A DNA stretch of 64,000 bases, taken from assembly GCA_947172415.1 (NCBI GenBank), contig OX359202.1, positions 2,256,001 through 2,320,000 of the forward strand, in the 5' to 3' direction. The notes below the pieces were generated by a model. That model saw only the letters and a program-made list of their open reading frames with translations. It searched no databases and was not told where the DNA came from. Below are positions 47,420-56,906 of the stretch, piece after piece. A program made the translations under genes and the position numbers. The stretch's first letter is position 1, and each line of letters begins with the position of its first letter. The stretch comes from Chondrosia reniformis (lineage: Eukaryota > Porifera > Demospongiae > Chondrillida > Chondrillidae).

Positions 47420-49278
47420 CTATTCACAGGGTACACAGCATCTGTGGTACTTCAGAAAGCAGTCATCCTCTTTGCCTGTGTGGCATAGATAAAGCTGGCA
47501 GTCTTTACAAAACCATGCTGTGTCATATCTCCTCTTATTATTGTGATTATAGCAGTAATGACATCTTCTGTAATGTTCTTGCTTGATAGGGAAATGTGCA
47601 GGACTAAACTTCTTGGAAGGTGTGAGTTGAGGTCTGCCAATCCTCTTCCTTGAGCAGTAAGTCCCAATTAGGGCCTTAGCTAGTTGAGTACGGTACGTTT
47701 TCATGTCTTGTATTTTGCAATCAGTGTAATGATTAGTGAGTATGAAACTGTTAGTGATAGTTACATCAAGTATATACCAAAAAATATACTTGTAGAATTT
47801 TTTACTTTTAAGGCGAACATGGTAATAGCCCCGTAGTTGATAATTGTAGTCAACACCACCCATGAACTTGTTATATTGAACCACAGACGAAGGGCATGGA
47901 AATTGTGAACTCGTACCGTCTCTCATTTTTCTCTTCACATTTTCTCCCACAGTAGGGTCGGAGTTTGTGGCCATAATGCACACAGGCTTATTGTCTTGCC
48001 AAACTGTAGTGGTAAGACGTTTGTACTGCATTGTTTTGCTATCGCCTCTCTCACGGAAGCCTTTGCTTGCCACTATCTTCAGTTCATCTGGGAAACCTTT
48101 CCTTTGCGATCGAACGGTACCACATCCGTAAAGTCCCATTTTTAGAAGGTCAATCAGAAGGGACGCGCTAGTAAAGAAATTATCAAAGTACACATTTCGG
48201 AATGTATTTGAAATATGCTCAGTGAGGGTGGTAACAATGTTTGCACCTAATCCTTTCTGTACATTTCCAGCCTTCTTTCCAGTGTAGACATCAAATTCAC
48301 ACAAAAATCCATTTTCAGCATCAGCCATTGACCAAACCTTAATGCCTCTTTTGATCGGTTTCAAGGGCATATACTGCTTGAGTATGGATCTGCCCTTGAA
48401 AGGGATCATGGCTTCATCGACACTAACATTCTTATGGGGGCAGTAAATTCTGCGAAACATGTCTGCAATTGAATTCAATATTGGCCTGATTTTACCTAGT
48501 TTATCATAATTGGGGTCAGTTGGCAATGGAAGAATGCTGTTGTCCACAAAATGTAAATAGCGATGGATGTCAGTGAAACGTTTCCTCGAAATTCTTCTGC
48601 TAATTGGTATGTAATTAAATATTTCATCCTTCTGCCAGTAATCATACAGAGCTGGTAGGTCTACTAGGCCCATAAGTATCATAAATCCCAAGTAAGCGCA
48701 AAGCTCTTCTACCGTTATTTTTGTCCATACCTCAAACCTTTCATTTTCCATGCACTCTAAGGCATACTGATTGGTTTGCTTTACAATCAGTTCCAGTAGG
48801 GAAGTCGTAAAAAATAACTGAAATACGCCCAGTGGAGAAGAAGGAAGTGCCTCCTTTGGTCCTGGCTGTTCTGTAAATGGTTTTAGTGTCACCTTCTTTA
48901 GCTGGGAAGTCCATCTGATTGATTCATAACTGTAGATAATTATTATTAATTAGTTAATAAATTGTGTGTAATGCTATTTTATATATATTATTACTTCTCT
49001 TCCTCTTCCTCTTCAGAATCACTCTCAGACTCGAACTCTTGATTGCAGCTATGTGGAAAGGAAGCTAAGTGTATCCTGTGTAATATATGTGCATATGGAA
49101 TTCTTCTGCTGTACTTTGCTTCCTCATTAGGTTCTTCATCACTGGTGTCACTCTGGTAGGTAAGTTCCTCATCACTTCCAGGGAAGAATATTTCCTCAAG
49201 GTCCTGGTCATCATCTAGCAATTCTGCCACCTCTTCTTGTGTGTAAAAAGCTCTTGTAGCCATTCTATTTTTGTGCAT
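47420..49278 (-). CDS. piggyBac transposase, intact, two exons
   Basis: Exon 1 48995-49278 (start at 49278, or internal ATG at 49263) and exon 2 47420-48929, joined over a 65-base GT-AG intron in phase 2, give 597 residues; the insect piggyBac transposase has 594. Exon 1 encodes an acidic Asp/Glu-rich N-terminus. Catalytic aspartates are visible at about 266 (SVDEAMIPFKGR), 344 (YFDNFF) and 455 (MGGVDYN). The C-terminal Cys-rich domain (CHYCYNH...CKDCQLYLC...CFLKYHRC) that binds the element ends is complete. The usual GVDLND is GVDYNY here. It mobilises the surrounding TTAA-specific element in the nucleus by cut and paste. Confidence 0.9.
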
Positions 49279-49494
49279 TTATTATAATTAATTATACTAT
49301 TAGTGTTGTAATACTTTACAACTTACACGGTAGGTATGCGGCTAATTCGAAGGCTTTTTTCGCCACGGAGGGAAGGTTCCTGTCACCTGTGTGCACTAAT
49401 CGTAAAGTGCAACTGTCTGACAACCACTTAGCACCTGCTAGAGTTTGCTTTGGTGGCGCATATACTAGTAATTCGCCGGGAAAGCCTGCCGCCT

Positions 49495-49577
49495 ATCTAT
49501 GACGATGTATATCGTCAACGGTTATTGCGTGCATATAATTATCATGACGATATATATCGTCAACGGTCATTAAAGGG
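49495..49577. repeat. Subterminal palindromic repeats of the piggyBac right end
   Basis: Two copies of a GACGAT(A/G)TATATCGTCAACGGT word, each containing the palindrome TGACGATATATCGTCA-like core, the second ending eight bases before GGG-TTAA. Likely transposase binding sites, by analogy with other piggyBac ends. Confidence 0.6.
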
Positions 49578-49581
49578 TTAA

Positions 49582-49731
49582 TATAGGGGTCAAAGGTTAG
49601 ACAGAATGGGAAGAGACAAGAAATTCTGGAGTTACTTTGTATTCTCAGAACAGGGCTATTTAATATAGGGGTCAAAGGTTAGACAGTATGGGAAGAGACA
49701 AGAAATTCTGGAGTTACTTTGTATTCTCAAA
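49582..49731. repeat. 82-base tandem repeat, copies right of piggyBac
   Basis: Unit 49582-49663 and a partial unit from 49664 to about 49731, in phase with the left-hand copies across the element. Confidence 0.9.
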
Positions 49732-50749
49732 CAAATACAGACTAGATAAATGTAATCTCAGAATAGTCTGGTGTAGTCTTATGTTAGTTTGTGAAGTTCT
49801 TAAGAAAAGGTAAGAAGGTCTGAGGCATGACTGGACATGAGTGTTTGATAGGGCAATTCCTGCATGCCCGCACCCATGCCACTGACATCTCCTTCTATTC
49901 TTTGTTGTATGCACACACACACGCACCTTAGTTTTATACCTCAGTGTTTCGTACCTGATTATTATTTTCCTTTTTGAGTTCGTCCTTAACCACATGAGCG
50001 ACCCAAATCTCTCAAATAATCTCAACATGATTACACAAATACATATATATTTATGGCAGCATGTGGGAATAACCATCTTGAGGCCCAGTTTTGTCACTAA
50101 CAGAAAAGAAATATACTTGTTCCAGAACTTGAAAACCTCTTTGGCCAGGTCCATGAAGCATAACCAAAAAAACGTTCAAAATCGATATAATGTATAACAC
50201 ATATGGAAATTAAATGGTCAAATTCTTTCTATTTAGCAACTAATAGAGTATGATAGGAGGACCTGTATGGACAAGCAAAAGGCCACCTATGCTTTTTCAA
50301 GAAACCTCCTACACAGGAGCTTGGCAGCTGGTGAATGCAGTTCCACTTTGGAAAAACTATTGGCAGCAGATGAAAACAGTACAAATAACAAAGGGCAACC
50401 TAATATAGGAGACATTGTGGCCATTACAAAGGACCCCTCTTTTGGGAAAACATCCAGCACTGAATTGCGACAAATGTCATACTGTGCCCACTGCAGCAAT
50501 TGACTAAAGAAGATGCATACAAGGTTGTAGAAGGAGAAACCAAAACATAGTCAAAGAAGATATTTCTTTCCCAAAGATTTTAACTACAATAATACTGAAG
50601 ATGTTTATTACATACATCACAACTCTTAATATAATTACATGTATTTTGAGTTAAATTTTCCACATGCACCCGTCTAAAGGTAGCATCAGGATCTATGTAG
50701 TACACTTAATTACTTAAATGTGTTATATACATACGGTATATACGTAAAC
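49732..50749. other. Intergenic; unassigned frame at 50267-50503
   Basis: The 78-codon plus-strand frame has no recognised motif and a similar-length frame lies opposite it, so there is little to choose. Otherwise nothing seen. Confidence 0.3.
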
Positions 50750-51412
50750 TTAGTTTCTTTCGCAAAGTTGTGTTGAAGTTAAGCAAAAGTCGACAGCAGT
50801 TAGACGCTGAAGTTCGATCGCTTTTACACCTAAGTTGTGAAGGAATTCATTCACGATCTAGAAATAAACATATAAAGTGACAATGACGACAATTAATGGG
50901 TGTGAAACGATTTCAATTCAAATCTCGAATGAATACTACATCTTGCGATTTGTGCCTCTATTTATCACTTCGAATTCCTAGCAAAGTATTATCCTTAAAA
51001 TTGGAAAGGACAAGTCCTGATTAACTACAGTACTGCTTAAAATTACTTTACCACTTCGAACGCGTTTGGTTCGAATGCTGTCCTAGAGTAATCTTGATCC
51101 CTTGCGAGTACTCGAATCGCAAAAACAGTTTTTTTAGTCAATTAACAAGTCAGAAGTTGTGAATAAGCTGAATTAATAAACGAAAAAGCAGACGAATTAA
51201 AGAGCTAAACGATCGATTAATTGGCAGAAGGGGGAAATAATATATCCAAAATAGCAAATATTAACAAATAATAAATTAACGATCTCTGCATGATAACGAC
51301 GAGAACTTAGCTTTACCGTGACTTCTGTTCCTTTCCTGGCATCTCTAAGATTGCCTTCTACGTGTTTCACATTTATTCGATTAATTTCCCTTTGTCTTGC
51401 GAATCGAGCCAT
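50750..51412 (-). CDS. Possible small two-exon protein of unknown function
   Basis: Exon 1 51317-51412 begins MARFARQREINRINVKH and ends at a good ACG|GTAAAG donor. A TTTCTAG acceptor at 50858-50859 opens exon 2 (50750-50857) in frame, IVNEFLHNLGVKAIELQRL, to a TAA stop. The joined product would be 67 residues, basic at the start, with no membrane segment. I do not recognise it. The splice may instead lead to other exons, or this may be the first part of a mobile-element gene. Confidence 0.35.
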
Positions 51413-51768
51413 TTCACAGCTATTTTGTTCTTTTTAAAAGGTTTACGAGCCATCTCTCCGTCGATATAACAATTTTACATGTCAAAATGCTGCACTATTA
51501 TTTGTCAATTAAATGAATGTATGGTGTTAATCATTCAAGTACACACGAAACCTACGAGGACTACATTCGTTTGGTTCGCGAATTTTTGGTAATTTTAAGT
51601 AGTACTGTATATTCCAAAGCTCTAGAATCTGAATCTGATGCTCCTAGAGGAAGGTAATTGAAGATTTCTCTCTAGTACAATTACTTATGTTCTGCAATGG
51701 CTCAGTAAGGGGAGAAACAATCTATAGAAGGAGCAGTCAATTTTGTGCTATCTTAACTAAATGTTACA
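51413..51768. other. Between the small gene and the helicase relic
   Basis: No feature recognised; would contain the promoter of the small minus-strand gene if that gene is real. Confidence 0.3.
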
Positions 51769-51945
51769 ACAGAAGTAAAGGATAAACTAAGAGAGGCTTT
51801 AGTTTTAGCTCTTCAAAAGAGGGACATTTTTGTTATTCTTCCAACAGGGTATGGTAAGACTATCATAATGTCCTTGTTACCAATGTCATTTGATTTTCTA
51901 AGAAATAACAGTCAGAAAAACTGCATTGTTTTTGTGTGTTGCCAC
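51769..51945 (+). pseudogene. RecQ-like helicase fragment with Walker A
   Basis: A plus-strand frame reads ...KLREALVLALQKRDIFVILP then TGYGKTIIMSLLP, the Q-upstream region and motif I (Walker A, TGYGKT) of RecQ-type superfamily 2 helicases, as carried by many multi-copy helicase genes in invertebrates. It stops after a short segment, and motif II (DEAH) is not found downstream. A relic or a single exon of a decayed gene. Confidence 0.6.
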
Positions 51946-53642
51946 TAATGTCCCTAAGATAGATAAAAAGGATAGGTTTGACACTGCAAAAAGACCTACT
52001 GGTTGTGGATGCAGCAGTAGGGGTAGACATCAGGAAAGTTTGGTTAGTCCCGAAATACTTCTCAGAAAAAATAAATTAGAGAAATACTTTTAAATGTAAT
52101 GCTACTGCATATATAAATGGTCGGTTGGGTGGAGAATAGATGCATTAGATATATTTATAATATAGGAAAATTGAAATGCAAAATAATGTACCTACATGTC
52201 CTTATCTTATAAGGGTGATGACTTTCTCCCTAGTTATGCTAAATTAAGGTGAAATAAGAAGCTTAGTTCCTTGTGACACAGTTTTTATATGTGGCCATGA
52301 CAGCAACTGCCAAGGGCTGAGTTAAGCATAAGAATAACTTCGAGAATGGAGAAATGGAGACTACTACAAGTGTACCCCGGCAAAAGTAACATCTTCTATG
52401 GAGTGCTACAGAGTGGAATGACTTTAGCTAAATTGGCCATTGTTCTTTCAATTGGTATAATGGACAAAAAGAAGGGGCTCACAGTTTCTTGGACAGGGTG
52501 ATCCTTTCAGCTGCAAACCTGAACAACAAACTCATCCCATTAAGCTCCCAACAACTTTCAAGAAAGCCAAAAGAAAGGATTATGCTTTGTGAATTTCCTC
52601 CAGAACTTCATTGACAGTCACTTTTAAAATACTTATGTACACTTTTACACATACGTACGTATATCCACACTAAGATACAAAATACTAGTACAGTATATAT
52701 GAAGCACTAAGTCACAATGTAGTGAGCAATCATATCCTCCTGGATTCACTGCAAATGATAAGAGGGTCCTTTGACAGCAAGCAGTAACATTTTATGAAAA
52801 CAATGGCATACTCTTTTCGTGTACTGGGGAAGGAACCCAGCTTAACTACAAAGAGTCAATGCAATGGAAGCTGAAAAGAACAGAATTTGACAGCTTACCA
52901 TAATGTGATTGACAGACATTTTACATAAGTTCGGGGTGGTTCAAAGCTTCCAAACCACTACATAGTACTGCACAACAAAGAGAAAATTGACTATATTGTT
53001 TTCATTTTAAGATTCGCTTATATTGCTTTGAGTATGTGTTGCTGTTTCGACCAAATTAGATACCTTAAACATTAAGTAGATGCCTCAGAGACATTATTAC
53101 TATAACAGTGGCTTCTCTTCTCTGCAGGGATCACCCCAATCAGCCCAAAATTGCAAGTGCATCAGCATTATCAGAGTTTTGTGATTTTCCACAACACATT
53201 GAAAATGAGGAAAAATACCACGACTCTCGCATATTTGAGACTGCATTGACCACACCAAACTTATGTAAACTATTCTGAGAGTAAATGGTCACTCTGGAGC
53301 ACAGTAGTTCAAAGAGGCTTTGTATGGTCAACTACCCTGAACTAAGGTGTAAATAATACTCCCTTCCCAGATAGGTACAGTGGTTTGATGTGATTCAGAA
53401 TTGTCAAATCACTCCAAACTCATGAGAAGTTACGTCTTATTCCCTTTTCCCTGAATAATACAGAAGTTAAACAAGGTTACTAAGGTTTGAACTACCTCAA
53501 ATCATGACGGTACATTTGCGATAAGACTCTAAGTGATGTAATTCTTTAAATATGTCAACAGAACACAAATCTCAAGACGGAAGGCAGAGGATCGAACAGA
53601 CCTTAAAAATAAGAAACGAAAGAAAGAGTATACCATTCCTAA
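51946..53642. other. No gene seen
   Basis: Frames here are short and carry no motif. Presumably decayed helicase or transposon sequence. Confidence 0.3.
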
Positions 53643-53785
53643 TTGACAAAAGAGGAGTTTGACATTATTCAGAAGCACACAAATATGACAGACACTCACA
53701 TCCATCTAGCCCAGGAGCTCCTTCGCAAGCAGTTTCCAGATGTTATTGGCTTGCAGCCAGTTTTAGTTGGTCAGAATTTGTCATT
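53643..53785 (+). pseudogene. Ulp1-like protein, N-terminal fragment cut by a MITE
   Basis: LTKEEFDIIQKHTNMTDTHI followed by ELLRKQFPDVIGLQ and VGQNLSF corresponds to the segment preceding the catalytic His in the relic at 6755-7462 (LSEKEL...ILFKMQYP-like, GKFLSF). Homology stops exactly at a TTAA where a repeat begins, so the gene has been interrupted. Confidence 0.65.
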
Positions 53786-53788
53786 TAA

Positions 53789-53925
53789 CCCTTTATCAGC
53801 CGATAGCCATTATAGTGGCTCAAAATTGATTAGACCGTTAACAGCCGCAAAGTTATAAAATCGTCCGATCATATTAAAATTTATACGAATCGATAGATTT
53901 TCAATAGTTTAAGCTTCATATGAGT
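53789..53925. mobile_element. TTAA-flanked MITE, uninterrupted copy of the 19596 family
   Basis: Begins right after TTAA (53785-53788) with CCCTTTATCAGCCGATAGCC and runs through TTAGACCGTTAACAGCCGCA, where the other copy has its inner insertion. The right end is not identified; homology fades after about 53925. Confidence 0.65.
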
Positions 53926-54261
53926 TTATAGCACAGTATAAGCGTATTATGAAGGATAGGAAGATATAGCCCTAACATATGGATAACGCAAATGTAAACA
54001 AAAAACGCAAGATATATGGAACTTTATAAGAGAATATAAAGGAACCAAAATGGCCACCTTGAGGCAGGCTTTGTATACTTAACATTTCTCAGCCAAATGA
54101 ACTTCATTCTTTTTTAATGTTCAGCAAAGTTTGTTTTAAGGAAGCCCAAAAGAATAATACCGAAAGTAGCATCATGTGTGCATGCTGTGCATATGATCCC
54201 CTAATAGTACATACTGTAATTCAATTAGTTTGCATTTATGACCTTTTTCAATATTCACCGT
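53926..54261. other. No gene seen; probably remaining MITE interior
   Basis: AT-rich sequence between the MITE start and the integrase zinc-binding exon. Nothing further recognised. Confidence 0.3.
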
Positions 54262-55944
54262 AGGGAGAGGTGCTGCTGCAGTATGTACAAAGTAAGACTG
54301 AGCAACAGAGAATCCTAAATGGTTGTCATGTTGATGCTAATGCTGGCCACATGGCCAAGACTCGCACCTTGTATAAGGTCAAGGAGAGGTTCATGTGGCA
54401 TGGAATGGTGTAGGACGTACAAGCAATGGTAAGCATGTTCTGCATACAGCATTATATATATACAGTACAAGTTACAATATACTAAGGTATATATATAATG
54501 CTGTTAGTCTGTAATTATAGCTATATTAACACATTTGTAACATGAGCTAATACTAATCTGACGAAATCAGACCCTTTCGTTGTGCAATCACTGCTTCAGA
54601 AAGTCGATGAGGTCTGATTTCATCAGACTAAGGTATAGGCTAAATACATACAGTGAAATCCCTCTAAACCAAACACCCTTGGGACTTTCGTAGTTGTCTT
54701 TAAAGCTTTGTTTACGCTTGAGAATATCCTAGACAGTAGACTTTCGATGTATACAGGTAGTACCTAAAATGATATATTTCAATTCTTTGTAGATTGCAGG
54801 CTGTGACATCTGCCAACGCATGAACCACAAACTAACCACTGGTAAACCTGAGCTTCATCCAATCCCAGTTAAGAGCCCATGGTATCAGATTGGTATTGAC
54901 TTTGTTGGGCCACTGTGTCCTGAAGCTGATGATGGGAGTCACTACATCCTCACTATCAGTGATTATTTTACCAAGTCAGTGGAAGTAATTCCAACTTTTG
55001 ACAACCCCATGCACTATAAGGTAGGACAGCTAGTAATGAAGAAAGATTTTACACTTGTAAGAGAAATGGAGGAAAACTGGAAGCTAGATTTCTGGGTCCA
55101 TATACCGTCCAGTGTGCTACCACATGGGACCTACAAGTTGGCAGATCCTGCAATTACTGACAATCAGGGAGTCACCATCCAAGCAACTGGGAGTCACCTC
55201 AAGCCATACAACAAGCCAGGCCCAACTGACTACCAGATGGACAAGCCACCTATAGAGAGAGAACTACCACAAGACGACAAGAACAGTGAAACTGTCAGCA
55301 TTTTAAATCGGTATCATGATTCAGCTTTTAAACCATCACTAGATCATCTCTCAATTGAGCCATTAGAACCGGCCTTTGTTGGCTGCAGTTTCCAGCTCGA
55401 AGAGAGCATACCACCACCACCACCAACATCATCTAACGCAGAACTTTCCACCGAGAGAAATTTGAACCTGTCCATTTCAGTAGAAAATATAGGTCAGCCC
55501 ATATTCACTAGCTCTCCAGTGATAGGAACCCAACCATATTCCACCGAGAGGAACCTTTCCCTATTGAAAGATGTAGACCAACCCAGCTCTCCTGTGATAG
55601 AATCAAAGCCATATTCCACCGAGAGGAACCTTTCCCTGTTGAAAGATTTAGACCAACACATCCTCACTAGCTCTCCTGTGATAGAAAAAAGAACCAACCA
55701 GCCTTCTGGCTCCATGTTCACTAGATCCCCTGTGAAACGCAAACTACATTTCATTGAAAAGGGCCAAAACCATGCTGCACATGAACTTATGATGAATGTC
55801 AAACACATAGACTCATACACTGGGCGCGTACACGTACAAAGAATGGATGTTTCAATAAAGCTTCACCTCCACAACTACACTAGACTCGTACGTACATACA
55901 CAACAAATGGATATTTTTCTAGATTCGTCCCCACAACAAAATGA
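54262..55944 (+). pseudogene. gypsy-integrase-derived gene with repetitive Ser/Pro tail
   Basis: First exon (ending at a CAAGCAATG|GTAAGC donor near 54429) encodes the HHCC zinc-binding part: CHVDANAGHMAKTRTL, then FMWHGMV and a TAG where Lys is usual. After an intron ending at TTTGTAG (about 54792) the frame reads IAGCDICQRMN, then VKSPWYQIGIDFVGPL with the first catalytic Asp and YILTISDYFTK. The second Asp and the Glu are deleted: the frame jumps to the integrase C-terminal region (HYKVGQLVMKK, LKPYNKPGP). Then follow 3-4 imperfect repeats built on YSTERNLSLLKD and SSPVI. Open from 54820 to 55944, but the upstream stop and core deletion rule out a working integrase. Confidence 0.7.
54448..54502. 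repeat. 55-base hairpin in the integrase-gene intron
   Basis: AGCATTATATATATAC and GTATATATATAATGCT flank the core AGTACAAGTTACAATATAC. The same core occurs at 22455-22480 next to the gypsy LTR, so it is a tiny dispersed element. Confidence 0.65.
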
Positions 55945-56906
55945 TAATTGGATTTTGACTAGATTTGTACACGCACAACAAATACAAGTTGGCAGCCAAA
56001 ATGGTCTTGATCAACGCATGGCCGCCCTGGACCACTTTTCGCTCGGTAGGACCAATAGTTTTAGGAAATATTAATCCGGGGACCAAAATTTTTCTTAAAA
56101 AAAATTGGTCCCAGGGACCCATGTTTTCAGGACCAAATTTCCGGTGATAGTCCCACTTTAGGAAAATGTGAGTAGGGAAAATGGTGGATGCGACTGAGGA
56201 TCACTCGTTTAGCAGATGTAAATTCGGCTTACTTCTGCGTTTTTTTCTGTTTAAGTACACCCTTTCTCGCTGGTTTATCGTCAGCTCTCCGGGATATGGC
56301 ACAATTGTGTCGAGGTATAAGATCGCAATGCTATTTAACTACACTCGAGTCAAAATCCTTATAAGATCTGTACAATACCATATACACATTACTAACGGAA
56401 CTAGAAGGCTAGATGACTACAGTACCCTTAAGATAGAAGACTACAGCATCACAGGATGCTTACACTACCAGTAGTAGTTAGTAACTATGCTACGCAATCA
56501 CCCTATAGTACTTGTCTTACTCTTTGTTCATTCAAAGATCTGTGAAGATAATGGATCAGTGTATTAGCTACAAACCTCCATCAACGTTTTCTTCTTCTGA
56601 CTTTTTGCGAACTAAAAAGGACAAACTACTTGTCAAGAAAAACAAAACGCTAAGAAGCATTTTCCTGTCTGTCAGTCAGCGGAATCCTTTCTACTTCAGA
56701 TGCTGTGGCCACGCGGTCGTATATCCGAGGTAGATATCCGGCAATGCAAGGCCTTAGATACAGTTACAAATGGCGTCCCTTCCCATTTAATAGTTGGTCT
56801 GGAAAGTTTCTGTTGTGAGACCAGGTCTGAGCCACGCGGTACTAAGTGCAGTCTATATCTTGTGGATAGCGAGTCCTCCGAAATATGCATGTGTCTTCTT
56901 TAAGGT
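55945..56906. other. Upstream of NDST; repeat debris and 5' region
   Basis: 56060-56155 contains repeated GGGACCAAAATTT/AATTGGTCCC words (a small inverted repeat). 56512-56903 has two overlapping plus-strand frames rich in Lys and Ser with no known motif; they may be the NDST 5' UTR or an unrecognised exon. Confidence 0.35.

Larger units (their letters stand above)
46783..49577 (-). mobile_element. Complete piggyBac element
   Basis: 2795 bases between TTAA at 46779-46782 and TTAA at 49578-49581, starting CCC and ending GGG as in piggyBac. It carries an apparently intact spliced transposase. Near the right end a GACGATATATATCGTCAACG palindromic word occurs twice, and a hairpin on AGTGAAGAGAATGGACCAGG lies at about 47036-47110 near the left end. 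The two outer ends agree only over a few bases, so the TIR is short. Inserted into an 82-base tandem repeat. Confidence 0.88.

Noticed and set aside
50267-50503. 78-codon plus-strand frame near the piggyBac element
   Set aside because: No recognisable domain and an equally long frame on the opposite strand; not enough to call a gene.
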